DNA of 64,000 nucleotides from Apostichopus japonicus (Eukaryota > Echinodermata > Holothuroidea > Aspidochirotida > Stichopodidae): the NCBI RefSeq assembly GCF_037975245.1, contig NC_092568.1, forward strand, positions 31,139,501-31,203,500, read 5' to 3'. Below, in pieces: positions 1-9,433 of this stretch; position 1 is the first letter of the stretch, and every line of letters starts with the position of its first letter. The notes below the pieces were generated by a model. That model ran no database searches. It had not been told where the DNA came from and worked only from the letters and a program-made list of their open reading frames with translations. The translations under genes were made by a program, and so were the position numbers.

Positions 1-63
1 GCGGGAGACTGTAGTTAGATGGAAGACATCTCTAGGTCGCTGGTTCGATTCCGGCTCGAAGGA
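1..63 (+). tRNA. tRNA-Tyr(GUA), 5' end cut by window edge
   Basis: The window opens inside the anticodon stem region (GCGGGAGACTGTAG). The visible part, including intron and T arm, matches the array consensus. Confidence 0.85.
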
Positions 64-338
64 TTCCTTTTGCAAAGTCAAACATTTACCAGTTTTTATC
101 GACGTCATCAACTTGTAGCTCTATTTCAATAGCATTATGTTCCGGTGAAAACATGCACTGTAGATTTAGTTTTTACGATGTAATACCCACACAAACACAA
201 TGGAGGGGGGGGGGGGGGAGGGTTGATGACCCTGAAATTCACAACTGATATAGATTGAGTGTGTATGATGTTATTCGAATATTTTAACAAAAGGGTCGTA
301 AATTGATGTTATTGATGAGATTGCTTAATATCCAGTGT

Positions 339-426
339 CCTTCGATAGCTCAGTTGGTAGAGCGGGAGACTGTACTTAGATGGAAGACATCTCTATAGGT
401 CGCTGGTTCGATTCCGGCTCGAATGA
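339..426 (+). pseudogene. tRNA-Tyr pseudogene
   Basis: Position 37 is C instead of G. Two extra bases (TA) follow the anticodon stem, and the acceptor stem ends CGAATGA, so one acceptor pair is lost. Three independent changes make function unlikely. It has a twin at 4059. Confidence 0.8.
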
Positions 427-706
427 TTCCTTTTGCAAAAGTCAAACATTTACCAGTATTTATCGACGTCATCAACTAATTGTAGCTCTATTTCAATAGC
501 ATTATGCTCCGGTGAAAACATGCACTATAGATTTAGTTTTTACGATGTAATACCCACACAAACACAGTGGAGAGGGGGGAGGGGGGTGTTGACGACCCTG
601 AAATCCACAACTGGCTTAGATTTGGTTTGCAAGATGTTCTTCGAATATTTTAACAAAAAAGGGTCGTAAATTGATGTTATTGATGAGATTGCTTAATATT
701 CAGTGT

Positions 707-792
707 CCTTCGATAGCTCAGTTGGTAGAGCGGGAGACTGTAGTTAGATGGAAGACATCTGTAGGTCGCTGGTTCGATTCCGGCTCGAAGGA
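707..792 (+). tRNA. tRNA-Tyr(GUA), stem variant
   Basis: The 3' side of the anticodon stem reads TCTGT instead of TCTCT, placing a G-G mismatch at pair 28-42. The rest matches the consensus. Confidence 0.85.
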
Positions 793-1072
793 TTCCTTTT
801 GCAAAAGTCAAACATTTACCAGTATTTATCGACGTCATCAACTAATTGTAGCTCTATTTCAATAGCATTATGCTCCGGTGAAAACATGCACTATAGATTT
901 AGTTTTTACGATGTAATACCCACACAAACACAGTGGAGAGGGGGGAGGGGGGTGTTGACGACCCTGAAATCCACAACTGATTTAGATTTGGTTTGCAAGA
1001 TGTTCTTCGAATATTTTAACAAAAAAGGGTCGTAAATTGATGTTATTGATGAGATTGCTTAATATTCAGTGT

Positions 1073-1158
1073 CCTTCGATAGCTCAGTTGGTAGAGCGGG
1101 AGACTGTAGTTAGATGGAAGACATCTGTAGGTCGCTGGTTCGATTCCGGCTCGAAGGA
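1073..1158 (+). tRNA. tRNA-Tyr(GUA), stem variant
   Basis: It carries the same TCTGT change as the preceding gene, so the two adjacent units share descent. Confidence 0.85.
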
Positions 1159-1430
1159 TTCCTTTTGCAAAAGTCAAACATTTACCAGTATTTATCGACG
1201 TCATCATCTTGTAGCTCTATTTCAATAGCATAATGCTCCGGTGAAAACATGCACTATAGATTTAGTTTTTACGATGTAATACCCACACAAACACAGTGGA
1301 GGGGGGGGGGGGGGTTGATGACCCTGAAATCCACAACTGATATAGATTGAGTGTGTATGATGTTATTCGAATATTTTAACAAAAGGGTCGTAAATTGATG
1401 TTATTGATGAGATTGCTTAATATTCAGTGT

Positions 1431-1514
1431 CCTTCGATAGCTCAGTTGGTAGAGCGGGAGACTAGTTAGATGGAAGACATCTCTAGGTCGCTGGTTCGAT
1501 TCCGGCTCGAATGA
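1431..1514 (+). pseudogene. tRNA-Tyr pseudogene lacking two anticodon-loop bases
   Basis: The loop reads CTAG instead of CTGTAG, which removes part of the anticodon. The acceptor end is CGAATGA. It cannot decode Tyr. Its twin is at 5149. Confidence 0.85.
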
Positions 1515-1792
1515 TTCCTTTTGCAAAAGTCAAACATTTACCAGTATTTATCGACGTCATCAACTAATTGTAGCTCTATTTCAATAGCATTATGCTCCGG
1601 TGAAAACATGCACTATAGATTTAGTTTTTACGATGTAATACCCACACAAACACAGTGGAGAGGGGGGAAGGGGATGTTGACGACCCTGAAATCCACAACT
1701 GATTTAGATTTGGTTTGCATCATGTTCTTCGAATATTTTAACAAAATGGTCCTAAATTGATGTTATTGATGAGATTGCTTAATATTCAGTGT

Positions 1793-1878
1793 CCTTCGAT
1801 AGCTCAGTTGGTAGAGCGGGAGACTGTAGTTAGATGGAAGACATCTCTAGGTCGCTGGTTCGATTCCGGCTCGAAGGA
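1793..1878 (+). tRNA. tRNA-Tyr(GUA), consensus copy
   Basis: All exon positions and the intron match the array consensus, and TTTT follows. Confidence 0.93.
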
Positions 1879-2156
1879 TTCCTTTTGCAAAAGTCAAACA
1901 TTTACCAGTATTTATCGACGTCATCAACTAATTGTAGCTCTATTTCAATAGCATTATGCTCCGGTGAAAACATGCACTGTAGATTTAGTTTTTACGATGT
2001 AATACCCACACAAACACAGTGGAGAGGGGGGAAGGGGATGTTGACGACCCTGAAATCCACAACTGATTTAGATTTGGATTGCATCATGTTCTTCGAATAT
2101 TTTAACAGAAGGGTCCTAAATTGATGTTATTGATGAGATTGCTTAATATTCAGTGT

Positions 2157-2242
2157 CCTTCGATAGCTCAGTTGGTAGAGCGGGAGACTGTAGTTAGATG
2201 GAAGACATCTCTAGGTCGCTGGTTCGATTCCGGCTCGAAGGA
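2157..2242 (+). tRNA. tRNA-Tyr(GUA), consensus copy before a LINE-tail block
   Basis: Exons are consensus. The spacer after this gene switches to LINE 3'-end sequence about 48 bp downstream. Confidence 0.93.
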
Positions 2243-2290
2243 TTCCTTTTGCAAAAGTCAAACATTTACCAGTATTTATCGATGTCATGA

Positions 2291-2573
2291 ACTTGTTTTG
2301 TTAAGCCTGTATTGTTAAGCTTGTTTTGTTAAGTCATCAACTGTTTTGTTAAGCCAGCATAGGCTTTTCAGAAGACTTCCATTCACATTGTAAAATGTAT
2401 GTGAAAAAAACAAATAAATGAATGAATGAAATTGATGTTATTTATGAGATTGCTTAATATAGGCTTGTTTTGTTAAGTCATCAACTGTTTTGTTAAGCCA
2501 GCATAGGCTTTTCAGAAGACTTCCATTCACATTGTAAAATGTATGTGAAAAAACAAATAAATGAATGAATGAA
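2291..2573 (+). repeat. LINE 3'-tail block 1 in the array
   Basis: Two LINE 3' ends in direct orientation each carry a small AAGCC/AGGCTT hairpin, a GAAGACTTCC motif and a tail of AAATAAATGAATGAATGAA. They are separated by about 30 bp of array flank (ATTGATGTTATTTATGAG). The tail is clearly related to the 3' end of the LINE at 9434-11245 but differs in its terminal microsatellite. Confidence 0.8.
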
Positions 2574-2610
2574 GTTGATGTTATTGATGAGATTGCTTTA
2601 TATTCAGTGT

Positions 2611-2696
2611 CCTTCGATAGCTCAGTTGGTAGAGCGGGAGACTGTAGTTAGATGGAAGACATCTGTAGGTCGCTGGTTCGATTCCGGCTCGAAGGA
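2611..2696 (+). tRNA. tRNA-Tyr(GUA), stem variant
   Basis: It has the TCTGT anticodon-stem change and lies just after the LINE-tail block. Its immediate upstream flank reads CTTTATATTCAG. Confidence 0.85.
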
Positions 2697-2972
2697 TTCC
2701 TTTTGCAAAAGTCAAACATTTACCAGTATTTATCGACGTCATCAACTAATTGTAGCTCTATTTCAATAGCATTATGCTCCGGTGAAAACATGCACTGTAG
2801 ATTTAGTTTTTACGATGTAATACCCACACAAACACAGTGGAGAGGGGGAAGGGATGTTGACGACCCTGAAATCCACAACTGATTTAGATTTGGTTTGCAT
2901 CATGTTCTTCGAATATTTTAACAAAATGGTCCTAAATTCATGTTATTGATGAGATTGCTTAATATTCAGTGT

Positions 2973-3058
2973 CCTTCGATAGCTCAGTTGGTAGAGCGGG
3001 AGACTGTAGTTAGATGGAAGACATCTCTAGGTCGCTGGTTCGATTCCGGCTCGAAGGA
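2973..3058 (+). tRNA. tRNA-Tyr(GUA), consensus copy
   Basis: Exons and intron are consensus. The spacer that follows has an uninterrupted G-run. Confidence 0.93.
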
Positions 3059-3335
3059 TTCCTTTTGCAAAAGTCAAACATTTACCAGTATTTATCGACG
3101 TCATCAACTAATTGTAGCTCTATTTCAATAGCATTATGCTCTGGTGAAAACATGCACTATAGATTTAGTTTTTACGATGTAATACCCACACAAACACAGT
3201 GGAGAGGGGGGGGGGGGGGTTGACGACCCTGAAATCCACAACTGATTTAGATTTGGTTTGCAAGATGTTCTTCGAATATTTTAACAATAGGGTCCTAAAT
3301 TCATGTTATTGATGAGATTGGTTAATATTCAGTGT

Positions 3336-3421
3336 CCTTCGATAGCTCAGTTGGTAGAGCGGGAGACTGTAGTTAGATGGAAGACATCTCTAGGTCGCTG
3401 GTTCGATTCCGGCTCGAAGGA
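3336..3421 (+). tRNA. tRNA-Tyr(GUA), consensus copy
   Basis: Exons are consensus. The upstream flank has GGTTAATATT where most units have GCTTAATATT. Confidence 0.93.
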
Positions 3422-3697
3422 TTCCTTTTGCAAAGTCAAACATTTACCAGTATTTATCGACGTCATCAACTTGTAGCTCTATTTCAATAGCATTATGCTC
3501 CGGTGAAAACATGCACTGTAGATTTAGTTTTTACGATGTAATACCCACACAAACACAGTGGAGAGGGGGGAAGGGGATATTGACGACCCTGAAATCCACA
3601 ACTGATTTAGATTTGGTTTGCAAGATGTTCTTCGAATATTTTAACAAAAAAGGGTCGTAAATTGATGTTATTGGTGAGATTGCTTAATATTCAGTGT

Positions 3698-3783
3698 CCT
3701 TCGATAGCTCAGTTGGTAGAGCGGGAGACTGTAGTTAGATGGAAGACATCTCTAGGTCGCTGGTTCGATTCCGGCTCGAAGGA
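3698..3783 (+). tRNA. tRNA-Tyr(GUA), consensus copy at the block junction
   Basis: This consensus copy spans the join between the two 3.72-kb blocks and is the counterpart of the partial gene at the window start. Confidence 0.93.
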
Positions 3784-4058
3784 TTCCTTTTGCAAAGTCA
3801 AACATTTACCAGTTTTTATCGACGTCATCAACTTGTAGCTCTATTTCAATAGCATTATGCTCCGGTGAAAACATGCACTGTAGATTTAGTTTTTACGATG
3901 TAATACCCACACAAACACAATGGAGGGGGGGGGGGGGGAGGGTTGATGACCCTGAAATTCACAACTGATATAGATTGAGTGTGTATGATGTTATTCGAAT
4001 ATTTTAACAAAAGGGTCGTAAATTGATGTTATTGATGAGATTGCTTAATATCCAGTGT

Positions 4059-4146
4059 CCTTCGATAGCTCAGTTGGTAGAGCGGGAGACTGTACTTAGA
4101 TGGAAGACATCTCTATAGGTCGCTGGTTCGATTCCGGCTCGAATGA
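4059..4146 (+). pseudogene. tRNA-Tyr pseudogene (twin of 339)
   Basis: It has the same C37, TA insertion and acceptor mismatch as the copy 3720 bp upstream. Confidence 0.8.
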
Positions 4147-4426
4147 TTCCTTTTGCAAAAGTCAAACATTTACCAGTATTTATCGACGTCATCAACTAAT
4201 TGTAGCTCTATTTCAATAGCATTATGCTCCGGTGAAAACATGCACTATAGATTTAGTTTTTACGATGTAATACCCACACAAACACAGTGGAGAGGGGGGA
4301 GGGGGGTGTTGACGACCCTGAAATCCACAACTGGCTTAGATTTGGTTTGCAAGATGTTCTTCGAATATTTTAACAAAAAAGGGTCGTAAATTGATGTTAT
4401 TGATGAGATTGCTTAATATTCAGTGT

Positions 4427-4512
4427 CCTTCGATAGCTCAGTTGGTAGAGCGGGAGACTGTAGTTAGATGGAAGACATCTGTAGGTCGCTGGTTCGATTC
4501 CGGCTCGAAGGA
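4427..4512 (+). tRNA. tRNA-Tyr(GUA), stem variant
   Basis: TCTGT stem change, twin of 707. Confidence 0.85.
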
Positions 4513-4792
4513 TTCCTTTTGCAAAAGTCAAACATTTACCAGTATTTATCGACGTCATCAACTAATTGTAGCTCTATTTCAATAGCATTATGCTCCGGTG
4601 AAAACATGCACTATAGATTTAGTTTTTACGATGTAATACCCACACAAACACAGTGGAGAGGGGGGAGGGGGGTGTTGACGACCCTGAAATCCACAACTGA
4701 TTTAGATTTGGTTTGCAAGATGTTCTTCGAATATTTTAACAAAAAAGGGTCGTAAATTGATGTTATTGATGAGATTGCTTAATATTCAGTGT

Positions 4793-4878
4793 CCTTCGAT
4801 AGCTCAGTTGGTAGAGCGGGAGACTGTAGTTAGATGGAAGACATCTGTAGGTCGCTGGTTCGATTCCGGCTCGAAGGA
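4793..4878 (+). tRNA. tRNA-Tyr(GUA), stem variant
   Basis: TCTGT stem change, twin of 1073. Confidence 0.85.
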
Positions 4879-5148
4879 TTCCTTTTGCAAAAGTCAAACA
4901 TTTACCAGTATTTATCGACGTCATCATCTTGTAGCTCTATTTCAATAGCATAATGCTCCGGTGAAAACATGCACTATAGATTTAGTTTTTACGATGTAAT
5001 ACCCACACAAACACAGTGGAGGGGGGGGGGGGTTGATGACCCTGAAATCCACAACTGATATAGATTGAGTGTGTATGATGTTATTCGAATATTTTAACAA
5101 AAGGGTCGTAAATTGATGTTATTGATGAGATTGCTTAATATTCAGTGT

Positions 5149-5232
5149 CCTTCGATAGCTCAGTTGGTAGAGCGGGAGACTAGTTAGATGGAAGACATCT
5201 CTAGGTCGCTGGTTCGATTCCGGCTCGAATGA
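5149..5232 (+). pseudogene. tRNA-Tyr pseudogene (twin of 1431)
   Basis: Two anticodon-loop bases are missing and the acceptor end is altered, as in the twin. The defect therefore predates the block duplication. Confidence 0.85.
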
Positions 5233-5509
5233 TTCCTTTTGCAAAAGTCAAACATTTACCAGTATTTATCGACGTCATCAACTAATTGTAGCTCTATTTC
5301 AATAGCATTATGCTCCGGTGAAAACATGCACTATAGATTTAGTTTTTACGATGTAATACCCACACAAACACAGTGGAGAGGGGGGAAGGGATGTTGACGA
5401 CCCTGAAATCCACAACTGATTTAGATTTGGTTTGCATCATGTTCTTCGAATATTTTAACAAAATGGTCCTAAATTGATGTTATTGATGAGATTGCTTAAT
5501 ATTCAGTGT

Positions 5510-5595
5510 CCTTCGATAGCTCAGTTGGTAGAGCGGGAGACTGTAGTTAGATGGAAGACATCTCTAGGTCGCTGGTTCGATTCCGGCTCGAAGGA
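5510..5595 (+). tRNA. tRNA-Tyr(GUA), consensus copy
   Basis: Exons and intron are consensus; twin of 1793. Confidence 0.93.
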
Positions 5596-5873
5596 TTCCT
5601 TTTGCAAAAGTCAAACATTTACCAGTATTTATCGACGTCATCAACTAATTGTAGCTCTATTTCAATAGCATTATGCTCCGGTGAAAACATGCACTGTAGA
5701 TTTAGTTTTTACGATGTAATACCCACACAAACACAGTGGAGAGGGGGGAAGGGGATGTTGACGACCCTGAAATCCACAACTGATTTAGATTTGGATTGCA
5801 TCATGTTCTTCGAATATTTTAACAGAAGGGTCCTAAATTGATGTTATTGATGAGATTGCTTAATATTCAGTGT

Positions 5874-5959
5874 CCTTCGATAGCTCAGTTGGTAGAGCGG
5901 GAGACTGTAGTTAGATGGAAGACATCTCTAGGTCGCTGGTTCGATTCCGGCTCGAAGGA
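5874..5959 (+). tRNA. tRNA-Tyr(GUA), consensus copy before a LINE-tail block
   Basis: Exons are consensus; twin of 2157, with the second LINE-tail block downstream. Confidence 0.93.
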
Positions 5960-6007
5960 TTCCTTTTGCAAAAGTCAAACATTTACCAGTATTTATCGAT
6001 GTCATGA

Positions 6008-6290
6008 ACTTGTTTTGTTAAGCCTGTATTGTTAAGCTTGTTTTGTTAAGTCATCAACTGTTTTGTTAAGCCAGCATAGGCTTTTCAGAAGACTTCCATT
6101 CACATTGTAAAATGTATGTGAAAAAAACAAATAAATGAATGAATGAAATTGATGTTATTGATGAGATTGCTTAATATAGGCTTGTTTTGTTAAGTCATCA
6201 ACTGTTTTGTTAAGCCAGCATAGGCTTTTCAGAAGACTTCCATTCACATTGTAAAATGTATGTGAAAAAACAAATAAATGAATGAATGAA
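6008..6290 (+). repeat. LINE 3'-tail block 2 in the array
   Basis: This is the duplicated counterpart of the first block. It differs by ATTGATG where block 1 has ATTTATG in the short array segment between the two tails. Confidence 0.8.
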
Positions 6291-6327
6291 GTTGATGTTA
6301 TTGATGAGATTGCTTTATATTCAGTGT

Positions 6328-6413
6328 CCTTCGATAGCTCAGTTGGTAGAGCGGGAGACTGTAGTTAGATGGAAGACATCTGTAGGTCGCTGGTTCGATT
6401 CCGGCTCGAAGGA
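6328..6413 (+). tRNA. tRNA-Tyr(GUA), stem variant
   Basis: TCTGT stem change, twin of 2611. Confidence 0.85.
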
Positions 6414-6689
6414 TTCCTTTTGCAAAAGTCAAACATTTACCAGTATTTATCGACGTCATCAACTAATTGTAGCTCTATTTCAATAGCATTATGCTCCGGT
6501 GAAAACATGCACTGTAGATTTAGTTTTTACGATGTAATACCCACACAAACACAGTGGAGAGGGGGAAGGGATGTTGACGACCCTGAAATCCACAACTGAT
6601 TTAGATTTGGTTTGCATCATGTTCTTCGAATATTTTAACAAAATGGTCCTAAATTCATGTTATTGATGAGATTGCTTAATATTCAGTGT

Positions 6690-6775
6690 CCTTCGATAGC
6701 TCAGTTGGTAGAGCGGGAGACTGTAGTTAGATGGAAGACATCTCTAGGTCGCTGGTTCGATTCCGGCTCGAAGGA
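6690..6775 (+). tRNA. tRNA-Tyr(GUA), consensus copy
   Basis: Exons are consensus; twin of 2973. Confidence 0.93.
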
Positions 6776-7054
6776 TTCCTTTTGCAAAAGTCAAACATTT
6801 ACCAGTATTTATCGACGTCATCAACTAATTGTAGCTCTATTTCAATAGCATTATGCTCTGGTGAAAACATGCACTATAGATTTAGTTTTTACGATGTAAT
6901 ACCCACACAAACACAGTGGAGAGGGGGGGGGGGGGGTTGACGACCCTGAAATCCACAACTGATTTAGATTTGGTTTGCAAGATGTTCTTCGAATATTTTA
7001 ACAAAAAAGGGTCCTAAATTGATGTTATTGATGAGATTGGTTAATATTCAGTGT

Positions 7055-7140
7055 CCTTCGATAGCTCAGTTGGTAGAGCGGGAGACTGTAGTTAGATGGA
7101 AGACATCTCTAGGTCGCTGGTTCGATTCCGGCTCGAAGGA
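7055..7140 (+). tRNA. tRNA-Tyr(GUA), consensus copy
   Basis: Exons are consensus; twin of 3336. The spacer before it differs from its twin by AAAAAAG versus AATAG. Confidence 0.93.
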
Positions 7141-7416
7141 TTCCTTTTGCAAAGTCAAACATTTACCAGTATTTATCGACGTCATCAACTTGTAGCTCTA
7201 TTTCAATAGCATTATGCTCCGGTGAAAACATGCACTGTAGATTTAGTTTTTACGATGTAATACCCACACAAACACAGTGGAGAGGGGGGAAGGGGATATT
7301 GACGACCCTGAAATCCACAACTGATTTAGATTTGGTTTGCAAGATGTTCTTCGAATATTTTAACAAAAAAGGGTCGTAAATTGATGTTATTGGTGAGATT
7401 GCTTAATATTCAGTGT

Positions 7417-7502
7417 CCTTCGATAGCTCAGTTGGTAGAGCGGGAGACTGTAGTTAGATGGAAGACATCTCTAGGTCGCTGGTTCGATTCCGGCTCGAAG
7501 GA
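7417..7502 (+). tRNA. tRNA-Tyr(GUA), consensus copy
   Basis: Exons are consensus. This gene begins the third, broken copy of the higher-order block. Confidence 0.93.
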
Positions 7503-7780
7503 TTCCTTTTGCAAAGTCAAACATTTACCAGTTTTTATCGACGTCATCAACTTGTAGCTCTATTTCAATAGCATTATGTTCCGGTGAAAACATGCACTGT
7601 AGATTTAGTTTTTACGATGTAATACCCACACAAACACAGTGGAGAGGGGGGGGGGAAGGGGATGTTGACGACCCTGAAATCCACAACTGATTTAGATTTG
7701 GTTTGCATCATGTTCTTCGAATATTTTAACAAAAGGGTCCTAAATTCATGTTATTGATGAGATTGGTTAATATTCAGTGT

Positions 7781-7866
7781 CCTTCGATAGCTCAGTTGGT
7801 AGAGCGGGAGACTGTAGTTAGATGGAAGACATCTCTAGGTGGCTGGTTCGATTCCGGCTCGAAGGA
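7781..7866 (+). tRNA. tRNA-Tyr(GUA), C48G variant
   Basis: The variable region reads GGTGG instead of GGTCG, replacing C48, the partner of G15 in the Levitt pair. A LINE-tail block follows. Confidence 0.83.
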
Positions 7867-7914
7867 TTCCTTTTGCAAAAGTCAAACATTTACCAGTATT
7901 TATCGATGTCATGA

Positions 7915-8196
7915 ACTTGTTTTGTTAAGCCTGTATTGTTAAGCTTGTTTTGTTAAGCCATCAACTGTTTTGTTAAGCCAGCATAGGCTATTCAGAAGAC
8001 TTCCATTCACATTGTAAAATGTATGTGAAAAAAACAAATAAATGAATGAATGAAATTGATGTTATTGATGAGATTGCTTAATATAAGCTTGTTTTGTTAA
8101 GTCATCAACTGTTTTGTTAAGCCAGCATAGGCTTTTCAGAAGACTTCCATTCACATTGTAAAATGTATGTGAAAAACAAATAAATGAATGAATGAA
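7915..8196 (+). repeat. LINE 3'-tail block 3 in the array
   Basis: It shows the form used in the distal half of the array: AGGCTATTCAG in the first tail and TATAAGCTTG before the second. Confidence 0.8.
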
Positions 8197-8233
8197 GTTG
8201 ATGTTATTGATGAGATTGGTTAATATTCAGTGT

Positions 8234-8319
8234 CCTTCGATAGCTCAGTTGGTAGAGCGGGAGACTGTAGTTAGATGGAAGACATCTCTAGGTCGCTGAT
8301 TCGATTCCGGCTCGAAGGA
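8234..8319 (+). tRNA. tRNA-Tyr(GUA), T-stem/B-box variant
   Basis: The T arm reads CTGATTCGATT, changing G53 to A. This weakens the last T-stem pair and alters the B box. Confidence 0.78.
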
Positions 8320-8595
8320 TTCCTTTTGCAAAGTCAGACATTTACCAGTATTTATCGACGTCATCAACTTGTAGCTCTATTTCAATAGCATTATGCTCCG
8401 GTGAAAACATGCACTGTAGATTTAGTTTTTACGATGTAATACCCACACAAACACAGTGGAGAGGGGGGAAGGGGATGTTGACGACCCTGAAATCCACAAC
8501 TGATTTAGATTTGGTTTGCAAGATGTTCTTCGAATATTTTAACAAAAAAGGGTCGTAAATTCATGTTATTGATGAGATTGCTTAATATTCAGTGT

Positions 8596-8681
8596 CCTTC
8601 GATAGCTCAGTTGGTAGAGCGGGAGACTGTAGTTAGATGGAAGACATCTCTAGGTCGCTGGTTCGATTCCGCCTCGAAGGA
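8596..8681 (+). tRNA. tRNA-Tyr(GUA), T-stem variant
   Basis: The T stem 3' side reads CCGCC instead of CCGGC, changing position 64 and breaking its pair with C50. Confidence 0.78.
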
Positions 8682-8955
8682 TTCCTTTTGCAAAAGTCAA
8701 ACATTTACCAGTATTTATCGACGTCATCAACTTGTAGCTCTATTTCAATAGCATTATGCTTCTGTGAAAACATGCACTATAGATTTAGTTTTTACGATGT
8801 AATACCCACACAAACACAGTGGAGAGGGGGGAGGGGATGTTGACGACCCTGAAATCCACAACTGATTTAGATTTGGTTTGCATCATGTTCTTCGAATATT
8901 TTAACAAAAGGGTCCTAAATTCATGTTATTGATGAGATTGCTTAATATTCAGTGT

Positions 8956-9041
8956 CCTTCGATAGCTCAGTTGGTAGAGCGGGAGACTGTAGTTAGATGG
9001 AAGACATCTCTAGGTCGCTGGTTCGATTCCGGCTCGAAGGA
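8956..9041 (+). tRNA. tRNA-Tyr(GUA), consensus copy
   Basis: Exons and intron are consensus. Confidence 0.93.
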
Positions 9042-9320
9042 TTCCTTTTGCAAAAGTCAGACATTTACCAGTATTTATCGACGTCATCAACTTGTAGCTC
9101 TATTTCAATAGCATTATGCTCCGGTGAAAACATGCACTGTAGATTTAGTTTTTACGATGTAATACCCACACAAACACAGTGGAGAGGGGGGGGGGGAGGG
9201 GATGTTGACGACCCTGAAATCCACAACTGATTTAGATTTGGTTTGCATCATGTTCTTCGAATATTTTAACAAAAGGGTCCTAAATTCATGTTATTGATGA
9301 GATTGCTTAATATTCAGTGT

Positions 9321-9406
9321 CCTTCGATAGCTCAGTTGGTAGAGCGGGAGACTGTAGTTAGATGGAAGACATCTCTAGGTGGCCGGTTCGATTCCGGCTC
9401 GAAGGA
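9321..9406 (+). tRNA. tRNA-Tyr(GUA), variant just upstream of the LINE insertion
   Basis: It reads GGTGGCCGG where the consensus has GGTCGCTGG, so it has the C48G change plus U51C. The latter turns a U-G wobble into a C-G pair. A LINE interrupts its 3' flank 27 bp downstream. Confidence 0.82.
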
Positions 9407-9433
9407 TTCCTTTTGCAAAAGTCAAACATTTAC

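Larger units (their letters stand above)
1..3720 (+). repeat. Higher-order repeat, first copy (ten tRNA-Tyr units)
   Basis: This block reappears from 3721 with the same order of variant units: the 88-bp tRNA with a CTGTAC loop, the two TCTGT-stem copies, the copy lacking two loop bases, and the LINE-tail block. The differences I see are mainly G-run lengths plus a few substitutions. That points to a recent duplication or an assembly duplication. Confidence 0.93.
3721..7439 (+). repeat. Higher-order repeat, second copy
   Basis: This is a near-identical copy of 1-3720. A third copy begins at 7440 and follows the first about 200 bases, sharing its rare ATGTTCCGG variant, then diverges at the G-run. 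The break at a G-run suggests that unequal exchange or replication slippage ended the block there. Confidence 0.92.
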
